Shown here piece by piece: positions 47,822-56,146 of a stretch of 64,000 bases of DNA. Source of the DNA: Parabacteroides distasonis ATCC 8503 (GTDB lineage Bacteria; Bacteroidota; Bacteroidia; Bacteroidales; Tannerellaceae); NCBI RefSeq assembly GCF_000012845.1, contig NC_009615.1:4094501-4158500 (forward strand). Direction: 5' to 3'. The position numbers and the translations under genes are program-made. The stretch's first letter is position 1; every line of letters begins with the position of its first letter. The notes beneath the pieces are model-generated. The model was given only the letters and a program-made list of their open reading frames with translations, had not been told where the DNA came from and made no database searches.

Positions 47822-49159
47822 TCACCACTCAATAAACTTACCTCTTTGCCTGCGTTTCTCCAACTCCTCTTGCAGATAGCGTTGGCGATCCTTGGCGATG
47901 TAACGACGGGCGAAGATATTGGGGACGGCTACGCCTAAAGAGATACAAAGGATGATGAGGGCGGAGTTAATACCATTGGAGAAGGCGTTCGTAACCTCGC
48001 CGATCACCCCGTGAAGGTTGATAAAACCTAATAACGAGCGATACATCAATACTCCCGGGATCATTGGGATAACAGAAGGGATCGTCAATACATGGTTCGG
48101 TACATGGAACCAATGAACCGCTTTCACTGCGATCAGGCTGACAACGAAACTTCCCATAAACGAGCCGATCACGGGACCATAGCCCAGCTCGAAGTTCACG
48201 AAGTTCCGGATGCATACGGCGATAATACCGCCTAAAGCAACCACCCATAATAAACGGCGTTGGATATTGAATATCATAGAGAAACCAACGGCGGATATGG
48301 CAGCCGCTATCGCATATACGTAATACGGATCATGCGGGACCATGCTTAGTTCGCTGAATTTATGGTCGATCGATACGTCGTTCATCACGAGCAGGCGCAA
48401 GGCGAAAGCGATACCGAAAGTCATTGCCGCTACCATCATCACCGTGTTTGCGGCACGGGTAATACCGACCAGCAAGTGATTATCGATCATATCGTCTACA
48501 AAATTAATCAAAGGTACGCCCGGTACGATGAATAGGGCACAAGCCAGTAACGGGAGATACGGAGTACCGGATATTCCCAGAAAAGATGAGGCATATGCTA
48601 GACAAGTACAAATAAAGGCGGCAAGAGCGATCCCCATGTAGGCGTTAAGGCCAGCCTCTACACAACGGGCACGCACCCTGAAACCGATAAAAGTACAGAT
48701 CGAGGTTAACAAGAACGCGATCCAGTCTCCTCCAAATAACTTACAGAAACCTCCACAAGCGAATCCTGCTCCGATCGCTACGATATAAGGGGTATAATTC
48801 CGAGGTTGGCGAACTATCTTTTCCAATTCTTCCTCATATTTATCCAAGGAATAATCTTGCTCGATCGCCCGCCATGAGAGCTTACTGACCTGTGATATCG
48901 TTGTCATGTTAATACCATGTTTCTCGCATTTCTGGAATTTGGAGAATGAGTTTCGCTCATCGCTTACGTTCACCATAATCATGGTCCATCGGATATCGAT
49001 ATGCAATTTCTCCTCGGGAATCCCCATAAAGGCGGCCACCCGCTTCATGTTGCGCTCGATACGGTTCGTATCGGCGGCACTTTCCATCAACAATTTTCCC
49101 GTACGGAGCAAAAGATCCAATTTGCGCCGTAATAACAATACTTCCTTGTCTGTCATCAT
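47822..49159 (-). CDS. ThrE-family threonine/serine exporter-like protein under a cobalamin riboswitch
   Basis: A 445-residue fusion of the two ThrE halves. The N-terminal soluble part (LLLRTGKLLMESAADTNRIERNMKRVA, about 10-105) and five TM helices form the DUF1212 module; the C-terminal half (from about 280) forms the ThrE_2 module with VPSVIPMIPGVLMYRSLL. ThrE proteins export threonine and serine. The unusual point is the leader: a cobalamin riboswitch lies 65 bases upstream on the same strand, so expression should fall when B12 is plentiful. Threonine is the precursor of the aminopropanol arm of cobalamin, but an exporter for that is odd; a corrinoid-related substrate cannot be excluded. 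An ATG three bases later is an alternative start. Confidence 0.88.
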   Translation of the reverse strand: MMTDKEVLLLRRKLDLLLRTGKLLMESAADTNRIERNMKRVAAFMGIPEEKLHIDIRWTMIMVNVSDERNSFSKFQKCEKHGINMTTISQVSKLSWRAIEQDYSLDKYEEELEKIVRQPRNYTPYIVAIGAGFACGGFCKLFGGDWIAFLLTSICTFIGFRVRARCVEAGLNAYMGIALAAFICTCLAYASSFLGISGTPYLPLLACALFIVPGVPLINFVDDMIDNHLLVGITRAANTVMMVAAMTFGIAFALRLLVMNDVSIDHKFSELSMVPHDPYYVYAIAAAISAVGFSMIFNIQRRLLWVVALGGIIAVCIRNFVNFELGYGPVIGSFMGSFVVSLIAVKAVHWFHVPNHVLTIPSVIPMIPGVLMYRSLLGFINLHGVIGEVTNAFSNGINSALIILCISLGVAVPNIFARRYIAKDRQRYLQEELEKRRQRGKFIEW

Positions 49160-49223
49160 CTTCTTTTTGTTCTTATATATGTGTTCTCTATACCCTAACC
49201 CACGAGGATATGAATCTTAAATG

Positions 49224-49392
49224 AATGGCAGGTCTTCTGACTGACTCCCATTCTAATGCCTTCCCGGCTTACTAGGCCAGTGGCGAAAGTAGTATTAGAA
49301 TGTTAAAGGAGTTTCACAGCAGCGGGACTGTACCGGATTCTCACCGGATTCCCTTTTAATCCGTATGCCCGAACGAGCGTACGGAACCAATT
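49224..49392 (-). ncRNA. Cobalamin (AdoCbl) riboswitch upstream of the ThrE-like gene
   Basis: On the minus strand the order is GGGAATCCGGTGAGAATCCG, then ACAGTCCCGCTGCTGTGA, then GCCACTGG, GGGAAGGC and a closing AGAAGACCTGCC (B12 box). These are the conserved blocks of the cobalamin riboswitch core. A promoter -7 element lies just upstream (49399-49406), and the ThrE-like gene starts 65 bases downstream. Confidence 0.93.
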
Positions 49393-49398
49393 CGGATG

Positions 49399-49406
49399 CA
49401 AAGGTA
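49399..49406 (-). promoter_or_regulatory. -7 element of the riboswitch-ThrE transcript
   Basis: TACCTTTG on the minus strand immediately upstream of the riboswitch matches TAnnTTTG, showing that the riboswitch belongs to the ThrE-like transcript. Confidence 0.6.
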
Positions 49407-49500
49407 TGAAATCATGCTAATATCCGTCTCGCTTCAGTAAGAATAATTATCCGGATACTTATATATTCTTTGTTGAATGCGCTTCTATTCTATAAATCAA

Positions 49501-49566
49501 GACGTGGTCTGTATAAATCACGCCGTGGATTTTATAAACCACGCCGTGGTTTGTACAGACCACGTT
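49501..49566. repeat. Intergenic array A: three CGTGG-N10-CCACG palindromes at exact 21-bp period
   Basis: CGTGG starts at 49503, 49524 and 49545, and the matching right arms CACG start at 49519, 49540 and 49561, all 21 bases apart. Each unit is a 20-base inverted repeat plus one spacer base, with a TGTATA/TTATA/TGTACA-like centre. The array is the cleanest of the five in the window. It lies about 95 bases upstream of the ThrE promoter and about 105 bases downstream of the nrdG stop. Confidence 0.85.
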
Positions 49567-49672
49567 GAAAATTGAGGAATAGATGCTGATGCAATTCTCT
49601 TTATATATAAGAGAACGGATGTTTATTTCTTATTCCGTACAAGATTTTATGCATGTGTGTGCCTTAAAAGCC

Positions 49673-50173
49673 TTAAATAAAAGGATCGTACTTGTATTTT
49701 ACGATTTCCTTTTTATTTAAAGAAGCTTGTACGTCAATTAACCGTTGGTTGCTGCTTCCCCGGAATAAAAGGCTCTCATCCCGAAGGGTTTGTTTGTAGC
49801 GCCCATCTACCAATACGTCGATATAGGATAATAAGGCGGCTTGTGCCGGGTTCTTTATCAGGTCCTCGAATTTATATCCCGTGTAGCACCAGATCGTCTT
49901 TTGGCTTTTTTCCTTGATCGCCTTGGCTACCTCGGTGAAGCCTTCCGGCTGGAACATGGGATCTCCACCACTGAAGGTGACGTTGGCGAACTCGTCAGCC
50001 AGCACTTTCTCCACGATCTCTTCCGTTCTTACTTTCTTTCCTTTATGGATGTCCCATGATTCGGGGTTGTGGCAACCCGGGCATTTGTTCGGGCAACCCG
50101 CCGCATAGATGGCGGTCCGGAATCCCGGACCGTCTACGGTGGTATCTTCGATGATATCTATGATGGACAACAT
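49673..50173 (-). CDS. nrdG: Anaerobic ribonucleotide reductase activating protein
   Basis: A 166-residue radical SAM protein that installs the glycyl radical on NrdD. The cluster motif is in AAGCPNKCPGCHNPESWD (about 29-46), preceded by EDTTVDGPGFRTAIY and followed by VTFSGGDPMFQPEGF, the NrdG signature set. It is 33 bases downstream of nrdD, separated by a short AATTGAAAATTG repeat. Confidence 0.96.
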   Translation of the reverse strand: MLSIIDIIEDTTVDGPGFRTAIYAAGCPNKCPGCHNPESWDIHKGKKVRTEEIVEKVLADEFANVTFSGGDPMFQPEGFTEVAKAIKEKSQKTIWCYTGYKFEDLIKNPAQAALLSYIDVLVDGRYKQTLRDESLLFRGSSNQRLIDVQASLNKKEIVKYKYDPFI

Positions 50174-50206
50174 GGTAATTGAAAATTGAAAATTGACAAT
50201 TGAAAA
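50174..50206. repeat. AATTGAAAATTG-type intergenic repeat (copy 2)
   Basis: Three tandem AATTGAAAATTG-like words occupy the whole 33-base gap between nrdD and nrdG. They are the same word family as the repeats at 1963-2047 and 56077-56145, here in one orientation only. Confidence 0.7.
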
Positions 50207-52414
50207 TTAGTTGTGGGTGATGCGGTCGTTCAGCTCGGATAGCTTGGCGTTGTTCCAACGGTCGGTGGTTCCTACCAAGTAACCGGTGATGCGTTGAAGT
50301 TTGTCCAAGTGTTTGCTGCCGCATTTCGGGCAGGCTTCCAGATTCGGGGTGGAGTTCTCGTAGCCACAATCCAGACAACGGTTACGATTATGGTTTACGG
50401 AACCGTATCCGATATTGTATTTATCCATCATATCCACGACACGCATGATCGCTTCGGGGTTATGGGTAGCGTCGCCATCCATCTCTACGTAAAAGATATG
50501 GCCACCACGAGTCAAATCATGATAAGGAGCTTCCACTTCGGCTTTATGACGGGCACTGCACTTATAATATACCGGGACGTGATTAGAGTTCGTATAATAA
50601 TCCCGATCCGTGATACCGGGGAGCGATCCGAACTTCTTACGATCTTTTCCCGTGAACTTGCCGGACAAGCCTTCTGCCGGAGTTGCCAGTACGCTATAAT
50701 TGTGTTGATATTGCTCAGAGAATTGGTTGGCACGATCCCGGATATACGTAACGATCCTTATGCCTAAGGCTTGCGAATCCTCATCTTCGCCATGATGCTT
50801 CCCGGTAAGGGCTACCAAGCATTCGGCCAGTCCGATAAAGCCGATACCCAAGGTGCCTTGGTTGATAACGGAGGCAATCGAATCGTTGGGCTTCAACTTC
50901 TCCGAGCCTAACCACAAGGAAGACATCAACAACGGGAATTGCTTTGCGTAAGCGGTTTTCTGGAACTCCATACGCTCATGCAACTGACGAGCCGTAAGTT
51001 CCAGCATATGATCCAGTTTCGCGAAAAACAGGGCGATACGCTCTTCCTTGTTCTCCACTTGCATGCACTCGATAGCCAATCGTACGATATTGATCGTCGA
51101 GAAAGAGAGATTACCTCGTCCGATAGAAGTCTTCGGTCCGAAACGATTCTCGAACACACGGGTACGGCATCCCATGGTCGCTACCTCGTGGATATAGCGC
51201 TGAGGATCGTCCGCTTTCCAATCCTCGCTTTGGTTGAAGGTCGCGTCGAGATTCAAGAAGTTCGGGAAGAAACGACGGGCGGTGACCTTGCAGGCCAATT
51301 GGTAAAGATCGTAGTTGCGGTCTTCCGGCAGATAACTTACGCCTCGTTTCTTTTTCCATATCTGGATCGGGAAGATAGCGGTTTCGCCGTTACCTACGCC
51401 TCTGTAAGTACTTTTTAATAACTCCCGGATGATGCAACGACCTTCCGCCGAGGTGTCGGTCCCGTAATTGATGGAGCTGAATACCACTTGGTTGCCTCCA
51501 CGGGAATGGATCGTGTTCATATTATGGATAAAAGCCTCCATCGATTGGTGTACACGGCTTACCGTGCGGTTGATGGCATGTTGTATGACGCGTCTATCAC
51601 CGCTTAATCCATCCAAGGTCTGTGTCTGGTAATCGTCGATAGGCTTATTATATAAGTGGGAGAAATCCTGTCCGTATAAATCCTCTAAGGTCTTTACTTC
51701 CTCGATAAAGCTATTACGTACGTAAGGAGCTAGGTAGAAGTCGAACGCCGGTATCGCCTGTCCGCCATGCATCTCGTTTTGGGCGGTCTCTAGAGAGATA
51801 CAGCCAAGGATGCTTGCGGTTTCGATTCGTTTAGCCGGACGTGATTCGCCATGACCGGCGGAGAACCCGTATTTCAGGATGCGATCCAACGGGTGTTGTA
51901 CGCAGGTCAAGCTTTTAGTCGGATAATAATCTTTATCATGAATATGGAGATAGTTGTTTGATACGGCTTCCTTGACCTCTTCGCTCAATAAATAGTCATC
52001 GACAAACGGCTTGGTGGTCTCGCTGGAGAATTTCATCATCATGCCGGCGGGTGTATCGGCGTTCATATTCGCGTTCTCACGGGTGATGTCATTGGATTTG
52101 ATATTGATAATCTCCAAGAACATATCCCGTGTTTTCGCCTTGCGGGCTACGCTTCGCTGATTTCGGTAAGCGATATATTTCTGCGCTACGTCCTTCCGGC
52201 TACTGGCCATCAATTCCAGTTCCACGGCATCTTGAATCGCCTCTACGGTCATTTGAGGTTCTCCCTTGAATGAGATATGATCTGTGATCTGGCGAATCAG
52301 TTGCATATCTTCTCCCTTGTCTGTATGCAACATGGCTTTACGGATAGCGGTTACTATTTTCTCCTCGTTGAAGCCAACGATACGCCCGTCCCGTTTAACA
52401 ACTGTCTGTATCAT
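50207..52414 (-). CDS. nrdD: Anaerobic ribonucleoside-triphosphate reductase
   Basis: Class III glycyl-radical reductase making dNTPs from NTPs without oxygen. The 735 residues include an N-terminal ATP-cone (VVKRDGRIVGFNEEKIVTAIRKAM, about 5-95), the catalytic barrel, the C-terminal zinc ribbon (CLDCGYENSTPNLEACPKCG) and the radical glycine G711 in RITGYLVG. nrdG follows in the same operon. Two patches upstream look like halves of NrdR boxes. Confidence 0.97.
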   Translation of the reverse strand: MIQTVVKRDGRIVGFNEEKIVTAIRKAMLHTDKGEDMQLIRQITDHISFKGEPQMTVEAIQDAVELELMASSRKDVAQKYIAYRNQRSVARKAKTRDMFLEIINIKSNDITRENANMNADTPAGMMMKFSSETTKPFVDDYLLSEEVKEAVSNNYLHIHDKDYYPTKSLTCVQHPLDRILKYGFSAGHGESRPAKRIETASILGCISLETAQNEMHGGQAIPAFDFYLAPYVRNSFIEEVKTLEDLYGQDFSHLYNKPIDDYQTQTLDGLSGDRRVIQHAINRTVSRVHQSMEAFIHNMNTIHSRGGNQVVFSSINYGTDTSAEGRCIIRELLKSTYRGVGNGETAIFPIQIWKKKRGVSYLPEDRNYDLYQLACKVTARRFFPNFLNLDATFNQSEDWKADDPQRYIHEVATMGCRTRVFENRFGPKTSIGRGNLSFSTINIVRLAIECMQVENKEERIALFFAKLDHMLELTARQLHERMEFQKTAYAKQFPLLMSSLWLGSEKLKPNDSIASVINQGTLGIGFIGLAECLVALTGKHHGEDEDSQALGIRIVTYIRDRANQFSEQYQHNYSVLATPAEGLSGKFTGKDRKKFGSLPGITDRDYYTNSNHVPVYYKCSARHKAEVEAPYHDLTRGGHIFYVEMDGDATHNPEAIMRVVDMMDKYNIGYGSVNHNRNRCLDCGYENSTPNLEACPKCGSKHLDKLQRITGYLVGTTDRWNNAKLSELNDRITHN

Positions 52415-52446
52415 GATGTCGATTAATTTGTGATTGATTATGCGTG

Positions 52447-52475
52447 CAAAGGTATCTTATTACACTATATGATTT
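52447..52475 (-). promoter_or_regulatory. nrdD promoter with possible NrdR box
   Basis: TACCTTTG on the minus strand at 52447-52454 is the -7 element, 33 bases before the ATG. Next to it, ACACTATAT at 52462-52470 matches one half of an NrdR box (ACACWATAT); TTTGTAGTGT at 52522-52531 resembles the other half, but the spacing (about 60 bases) is not the usual one. Confidence 0.4.
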
Positions 52476-52676
52476 TCTTTTTGGAAAACTTTTTGCTGAT
52501 TAAATTATGTTAAGGTGTTAATTTGTAGTGTGTTGTAAAAAGTTTTGGAAAACTTTGTGTCTTGTATGATTGCTTTTGTTTTCCTTTTTGGCGATGTGAT
52601 GTGTTATAAGCTTCTCTTTGTAAAGCTTTTAAAGAACATAAGCCGGGATATATTTTTGTTTATATAAAATAATTCA

Positions 52677-52684
52677 TACTTTTG
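52677..52684 (+). promoter_or_regulatory. -7 element of the riboswitch-btuB-like transcript (R2)
   Basis: TACTTTTG just before the riboswitch at 52691 matches TAnnTTTG. The remaining part of the 510-base gap upstream is AT-rich, with a repeated TTTGGAAAACTTT word about 55 bases apart and no gene. Confidence 0.55.
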
Positions 52685-52690
52685 CCCCCG

Positions 52691-52870
52691 TTTTGGTGAT
52701 GACGTAAAACCATCCGGTTTCGTCATAAAGAGGGAATCCGGTGTGAATCCGGAGCAGTGCCCGCTACTGTAAGCTTTTGTAAAGTAGAAAACATTTCTCA
52801 TACCACTGTCTGTAAAAGACGGGAAGGTCGTTTTCTACGAGGTAAGTCAGGAAACCTGCCAAGCGTTTTT
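52691..52870 (+). ncRNA. Cobalamin riboswitch upstream of the first BtuB-like receptor
   Basis: Conserved blocks in order: GGGAATCCGGTGTGAATCCG, GCAGTGCCCGCTACTGTAAG, ACCACTG, GGGAAGGT and GTCAGGAAACCTGCC. A P1-like helix and a T-rich stretch before the RBS complete the element, which lies 57 bases before the receptor ATG. Confidence 0.95.
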
Positions 52871-52926
52871 ATTGCTGTTTTTCTCGGGGTCAGGAAAGCG
52901 GAAATATACATAATAACAAATCGTTT

Positions 52927-55110
52927 ATGAAAAGAAAGTGTTTGTGCGCGGCTTTAGCTGTAAGTTGTGCGATAAACGTATCATTTGCGCAGGTACGTTT
53001 ACAGGGTAAGGTCGTGGATGAAAGTAATGAACCAATCCCGGGCGCGAATATCCGCGTGTCGGAATCCTTGAATGGTACAACCACGGATGCCGGCGGAAAA
53101 TTTGAGCTGAACCTTCCCGATGGTAGACATCGTATTCGTGTGACTTACCTTGGCTATGAACAGGGCGTGTATCAAACGGATCACTCGGAAAAAGATGTCG
53201 TTATTAAGCTGAAAGAAAAGTATGTGAATATCGATCAAGTGGTGGTAACCGGTACCGGTTCGCATCGCCGCATGAGTAATTCTCCTATTCCCGTGAAAGT
53301 GCTTACGGGAAAAGACTTGAAAGAGGCGAGCGTAACCAATTTCCAAGATGCGATGACCAAGCTGAATCCGAGTATCGTATTTATGGAAAACGGACAGGGG
53401 GCTACGATGAATATGAACGGATTGACAGAGAAATACGTGGTTATCTTGGAAAACGGTAAGCGTTTGGCCGGCGATGATACCTATTCCCGTATCGATATGT
53501 CTAACGTAAAGCGGGTAGAGATCTTGAACGGGGCCGCTTCCGCTTTGTATGGTAGCGATGCGATCGCCGGCGTTATCAATATCATCACGGATGATTCCCG
53601 TAATAAGGTGAACGTGACGAGCAATAGCCGTTATGGTAGCAAGAACCAATTCTTGCAGTCGGTCAATGCGGACGTGAATGTAGGGAAGTTCGGTTCATAT
53701 ACTTCTTATCAATATCAACGGGCCGATGGTTGGCAATTAAATCCCTATACGGAGAGTAAAGGCGAGTTGGTTCCTACCAATAAGCAAGCTTCCGAGGGAT
53801 TTCACCGGAACGTGATCAACCAACGTTTCACGTACGACGCTACGGATCGTTTGTCTTTTTATGTGCGTGGTACTTTCTTCGGACGTTCCAGCGATCGTCC
53901 GATGCCGATGGATAAAGTGAATACGACCAACTATGATATGCGGAAAGAGACGTTCACTTATGGGGCGGGCGCTCAGTACATGATTAATAAGAACTCTTAT
54001 TTGAACGCTGATTATCTGTCGGACAATCATAGTACGTATAAGGATTTCTTTGATGGAAAGAAAAGCGGAGAGAGTGATATGACGAAACGGATTCATTACC
54101 ATAACTTGAATGTCAAGGGAATCTTTCGTTTGGGCAAGTATAATAAGCTTTCGGCTGGTACAGAGTTCATTAAAGAGTTACTGAGTAGCGAGACGGATAA
54201 CATAGCGGGTAAAAGTATGTACACGACCGCGCTTTATGCGCAAGACGAGATCAATATCAATGAGCATTTCCAAGCGTACGCGGGTTTGCGCTATATTTAC
54301 CATGAGAATTTTAAGAGTTATGCGACTCCTAACGTGGCTTTGCTGTATAAGGTAGGCGGTTTTAATTTCCGCGGATCGTATGCGGCTGGTTTCCGTACAC
54401 CTGAATTGAAAGAGCTGTATACGGAATCGGAGAAGAAAGCGTCCGGAGCGACTCGCCTTACGATCGGTAATCCGGATCTGGACCCGGAGAAGAGCGACAA
54501 TTTTACGTTGAGCGCAGAATATACGATGCGGTATTTCTCTTTGTCCGTGTCCGCTTTTATGAATAACGTACGTAGCATGATTAACTATAAGATGTTGGAT
54601 ACGGCGGAACGGGATGCTTATAACACCGCCCATGGTACGGACTATGATGAGATACAGATGCGTGCGAATATCGATAAAGCGAAGATCAAAGGTATTAACG
54701 TGGCCTTCAATAGTTATCTGGGAGCGGGCTTTACCTTGAATGGTGGCTATAGTTTCATGGATGGAAAAAACGTATATGAGGATGAGCCTTTGGATAAGAC
54801 CGTTAAGCATAGTGGTACGGTAGCGGCTATGTGGTCTCATACTTGGAATAAGTATAAGCTGAACGTGAATTTTAACGGACGTATCCAAGGGGAACGTTAT
54901 TCTACTTCTTATGGATATGCGCCGAAATATTCCTTGTGGAATCTCAATACGAGCCATACGTTTAGAGCCGGCGATTTCTTGTTGGAACCGGGAGTAGGTA
55001 TCGAGAACCTTTTTGATTATGTAGATGATCGTCCCTTTAATTACAATTACGCTACATTGACCCCGGGCCGTACCTATTACGTCAGCCTTCTGGTCCGTTT
55101 CAAGCAGTAA
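52927..55110 (+). CDS. BtuB-like TonB-dependent corrinoid receptor 1
   Basis: A 727-residue outer-membrane receptor with a signal peptide (1-20), a carboxypeptidase-like domain (VRLQGKVVDESNEPIPGANIRVSE), plug (IDQVVVTGTGSHRR through RVEILNGAASALYGSDAIAGVINIITDD) and a barrel ending in YYVSLLVRFKQ. The cobalamin riboswitch directly upstream identifies it as a corrinoid uptake gene. It is followed by a CbiK-like gene in the same orientation after 33 bases. Bacteroidales carry several such receptors with different corrinoid preferences; which one this takes is unknown. Confidence 0.92.
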   Translation: MKRKCLCAALAVSCAINVSFAQVRLQGKVVDESNEPIPGANIRVSESLNGTTTDAGGKFELNLPDGRHRIRVTYLGYEQGVYQTDHSEKDVVIKLKEKYVNIDQVVVTGTGSHRRMSNSPIPVKVLTGKDLKEASVTNFQDAMTKLNPSIVFMENGQGATMNMNGLTEKYVVILENGKRLAGDDTYSRIDMSNVKRVEILNGAASALYGSDAIAGVINIITDDSRNKVNVTSNSRYGSKNQFLQSVNADVNVGKFGSYTSYQYQRADGWQLNPYTESKGELVPTNKQASEGFHRNVINQRFTYDATDRLSFYVRGTFFGRSSDRPMPMDKVNTTNYDMRKETFTYGAGAQYMINKNSYLNADYLSDNHSTYKDFFDGKKSGESDMTKRIHYHNLNVKGIFRLGKYNKLSAGTEFIKELLSSETDNIAGKSMYTTALYAQDEININEHFQAYAGLRYIYHENFKSYATPNVALLYKVGGFNFRGSYAAGFRTPELKELYTESEKKASGATRLTIGNPDLDPEKSDNFTLSAEYTMRYFSLSVSAFMNNVRSMINYKMLDTAERDAYNTAHGTDYDEIQMRANIDKAKIKGINVAFNSYLGAGFTLNGGYSFMDGKNVYEDEPLDKTVKHSGTVAAMWSHTWNKYKLNVNFNGRIQGERYSTSYGYAPKYSLWNLNTSHTFRAGDFLLEPGVGIENLFDYVDDRPFNYNYATLTPGRTYYVSLLVRFKQ

Positions 55111-55143
55111 ACTGTCACATGTCAACTATCAACTAATATAATA

Positions 55144-56073
55144 ATGTATAGGGGATTTTTACGATCCATGTTTGTTTGTTCACTCCTGCTTGGGTTCGCC
55201 TGTTCATTATGGGCGAAACCCGGGCGGGAGTTTTACGCTTCCGATATCCGGGAGAGCATGGAAAAGGGAGATAAGTTAGCGATCTTGATGGTACATTTCG
55301 GGAGTGCTTACCCGGAAGCTCGTACCCAAGTACTCGATGTGATGAACAAGCGTGTCAAGGAGGCTTTCCCAGACGTGGAAGTCCGGCAGGCTTATAGCGC
55401 CCGTAGCGTAGTGAGTCGGTTGAGGGCGCAAGGTGTTTGGGTTCAGTTGCCGGCGGACGCCTTGGTGGAGTTGCGTGATCAAGGGTTTACCCATGTAATT
55501 ATCCAACCGACTATCATTATAGAGGGTGTGGAGATGGAAGCGATCCGTAAAGAGGCGGAACAGCGAAAAGGTTTGTTTAAGGATTTGCGTGTAGGTAATC
55601 CCTTGTTATATGATGATGCCGATTATGAGGCGGTGATGAAAGCGGTTTCCTCACCTTCTGGAGTGACTAAAAATGGGGCTAAGTTATTGGTGGCGCACGG
55701 AACTTATCATGCCAGTAACTCGGCTTATGCGAAATTGGGGTATATGTTCCAGACCAAAGGAATGAAAGATTATTATACCGGAACCCGTGAGGGTTTCCCT
55801 ACGATCGAGAATGTAGGTGAGCAAATGCGCCAAGCCGGTCATAAGCGTGTGCAGTTGATTCCTTTTATGTTCGTACTGATTCGAGGTACGGAAAATACGG
55901 TTACGGATTTCTGGCAGAAAGGGCTACGTCAACAGGGTTTCGATGTGGATATTTATTTAAAGCCTCTAGGTGAGAATCCGGCGATCCGGTCTTTATTTAT
56001 CGATCACATCCGTTTCGCCATGAAATATAAACGGGCGACGATTTTTGATCGAAAGAAATTATATACACACTGA
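55144..56073 (+). CDS. Exported CbiK-like protein lacking a metal-binding His
   Basis: A 309-residue protein with a signal peptide (about 1-24, ending SLWAK) and the CbiK/sirohydrochlorin cobaltochelatase fold (PF06180). H185 in LLVAHGTYH and E216 in GTREGFPTIE match two of the three active-site residues of Salmonella CbiK (His145, Glu175). The third, a His in the usual AGDHAxND motif, is absent; the same place reads PFMFVLIRGTENTVTDF (about 240-256), with G248 aligned to the His. A true cobalt chelatase would be impaired; corrinoid or haem binding, or a different metal, are alternatives. It is in the riboswitch-controlled transcript of the receptor. Confidence 0.85.
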   Translation: MYRGFLRSMFVCSLLLGFACSLWAKPGREFYASDIRESMEKGDKLAILMVHFGSAYPEARTQVLDVMNKRVKEAFPDVEVRQAYSARSVVSRLRAQGVWVQLPADALVELRDQGFTHVIIQPTIIIEGVEMEAIRKEAEQRKGLFKDLRVGNPLLYDDADYEAVMKAVSSPSGVTKNGAKLLVAHGTYHASNSAYAKLGYMFQTKGMKDYYTGTREGFPTIENVGEQMRQAGHKRVQLIPFMFVLIRGTENTVTDFWQKGLRQQGFDVDIYLKPLGENPAIRSLFIDHIRFAMKYKRATIFDRKKLYTH

Positions 56074-56076
56074 ACA

Positions 56077-56145
56077 ATTGAAAATTGAGAATTGAAAATT
56101 AGTGAGTACTTACTGAACCAATTTTCAATTCTCAATTCTCAATTA
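56077..56145. repeat. AATTGAGAATTG-type inverted repeat between convergent genes (copy 3)
   Basis: Words of the form AATTGAAAATTGAGAATTG run in one orientation, then after GTGAGTACTTACTGAACC the reverse complement words follow (AATTTTCAATTCTCAATTCTC). The pair makes a long AT-rich hairpin between the 3' ends of the two CbiK-like genes and may act as a bidirectional terminator. Confidence 0.75.
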
Positions 56146-56146
56146 T

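Noticed and set aside
49501..49566. Repeat arrays A-E considered as CRISPR arrays
   Set aside because: The period is only 21-23 bp, there are three or four units, the repeat word takes up most of each unit with no unique spacers of normal length, and no cas gene is present.
54178..55125. A 315-codon open frame antisense to BtuB-like receptor 1
   Set aside because: It mirrors the receptor, whose family motifs are clear throughout; the antisense product is rich in Ile, Arg and His with no domain, a usual shadow of this codon usage.
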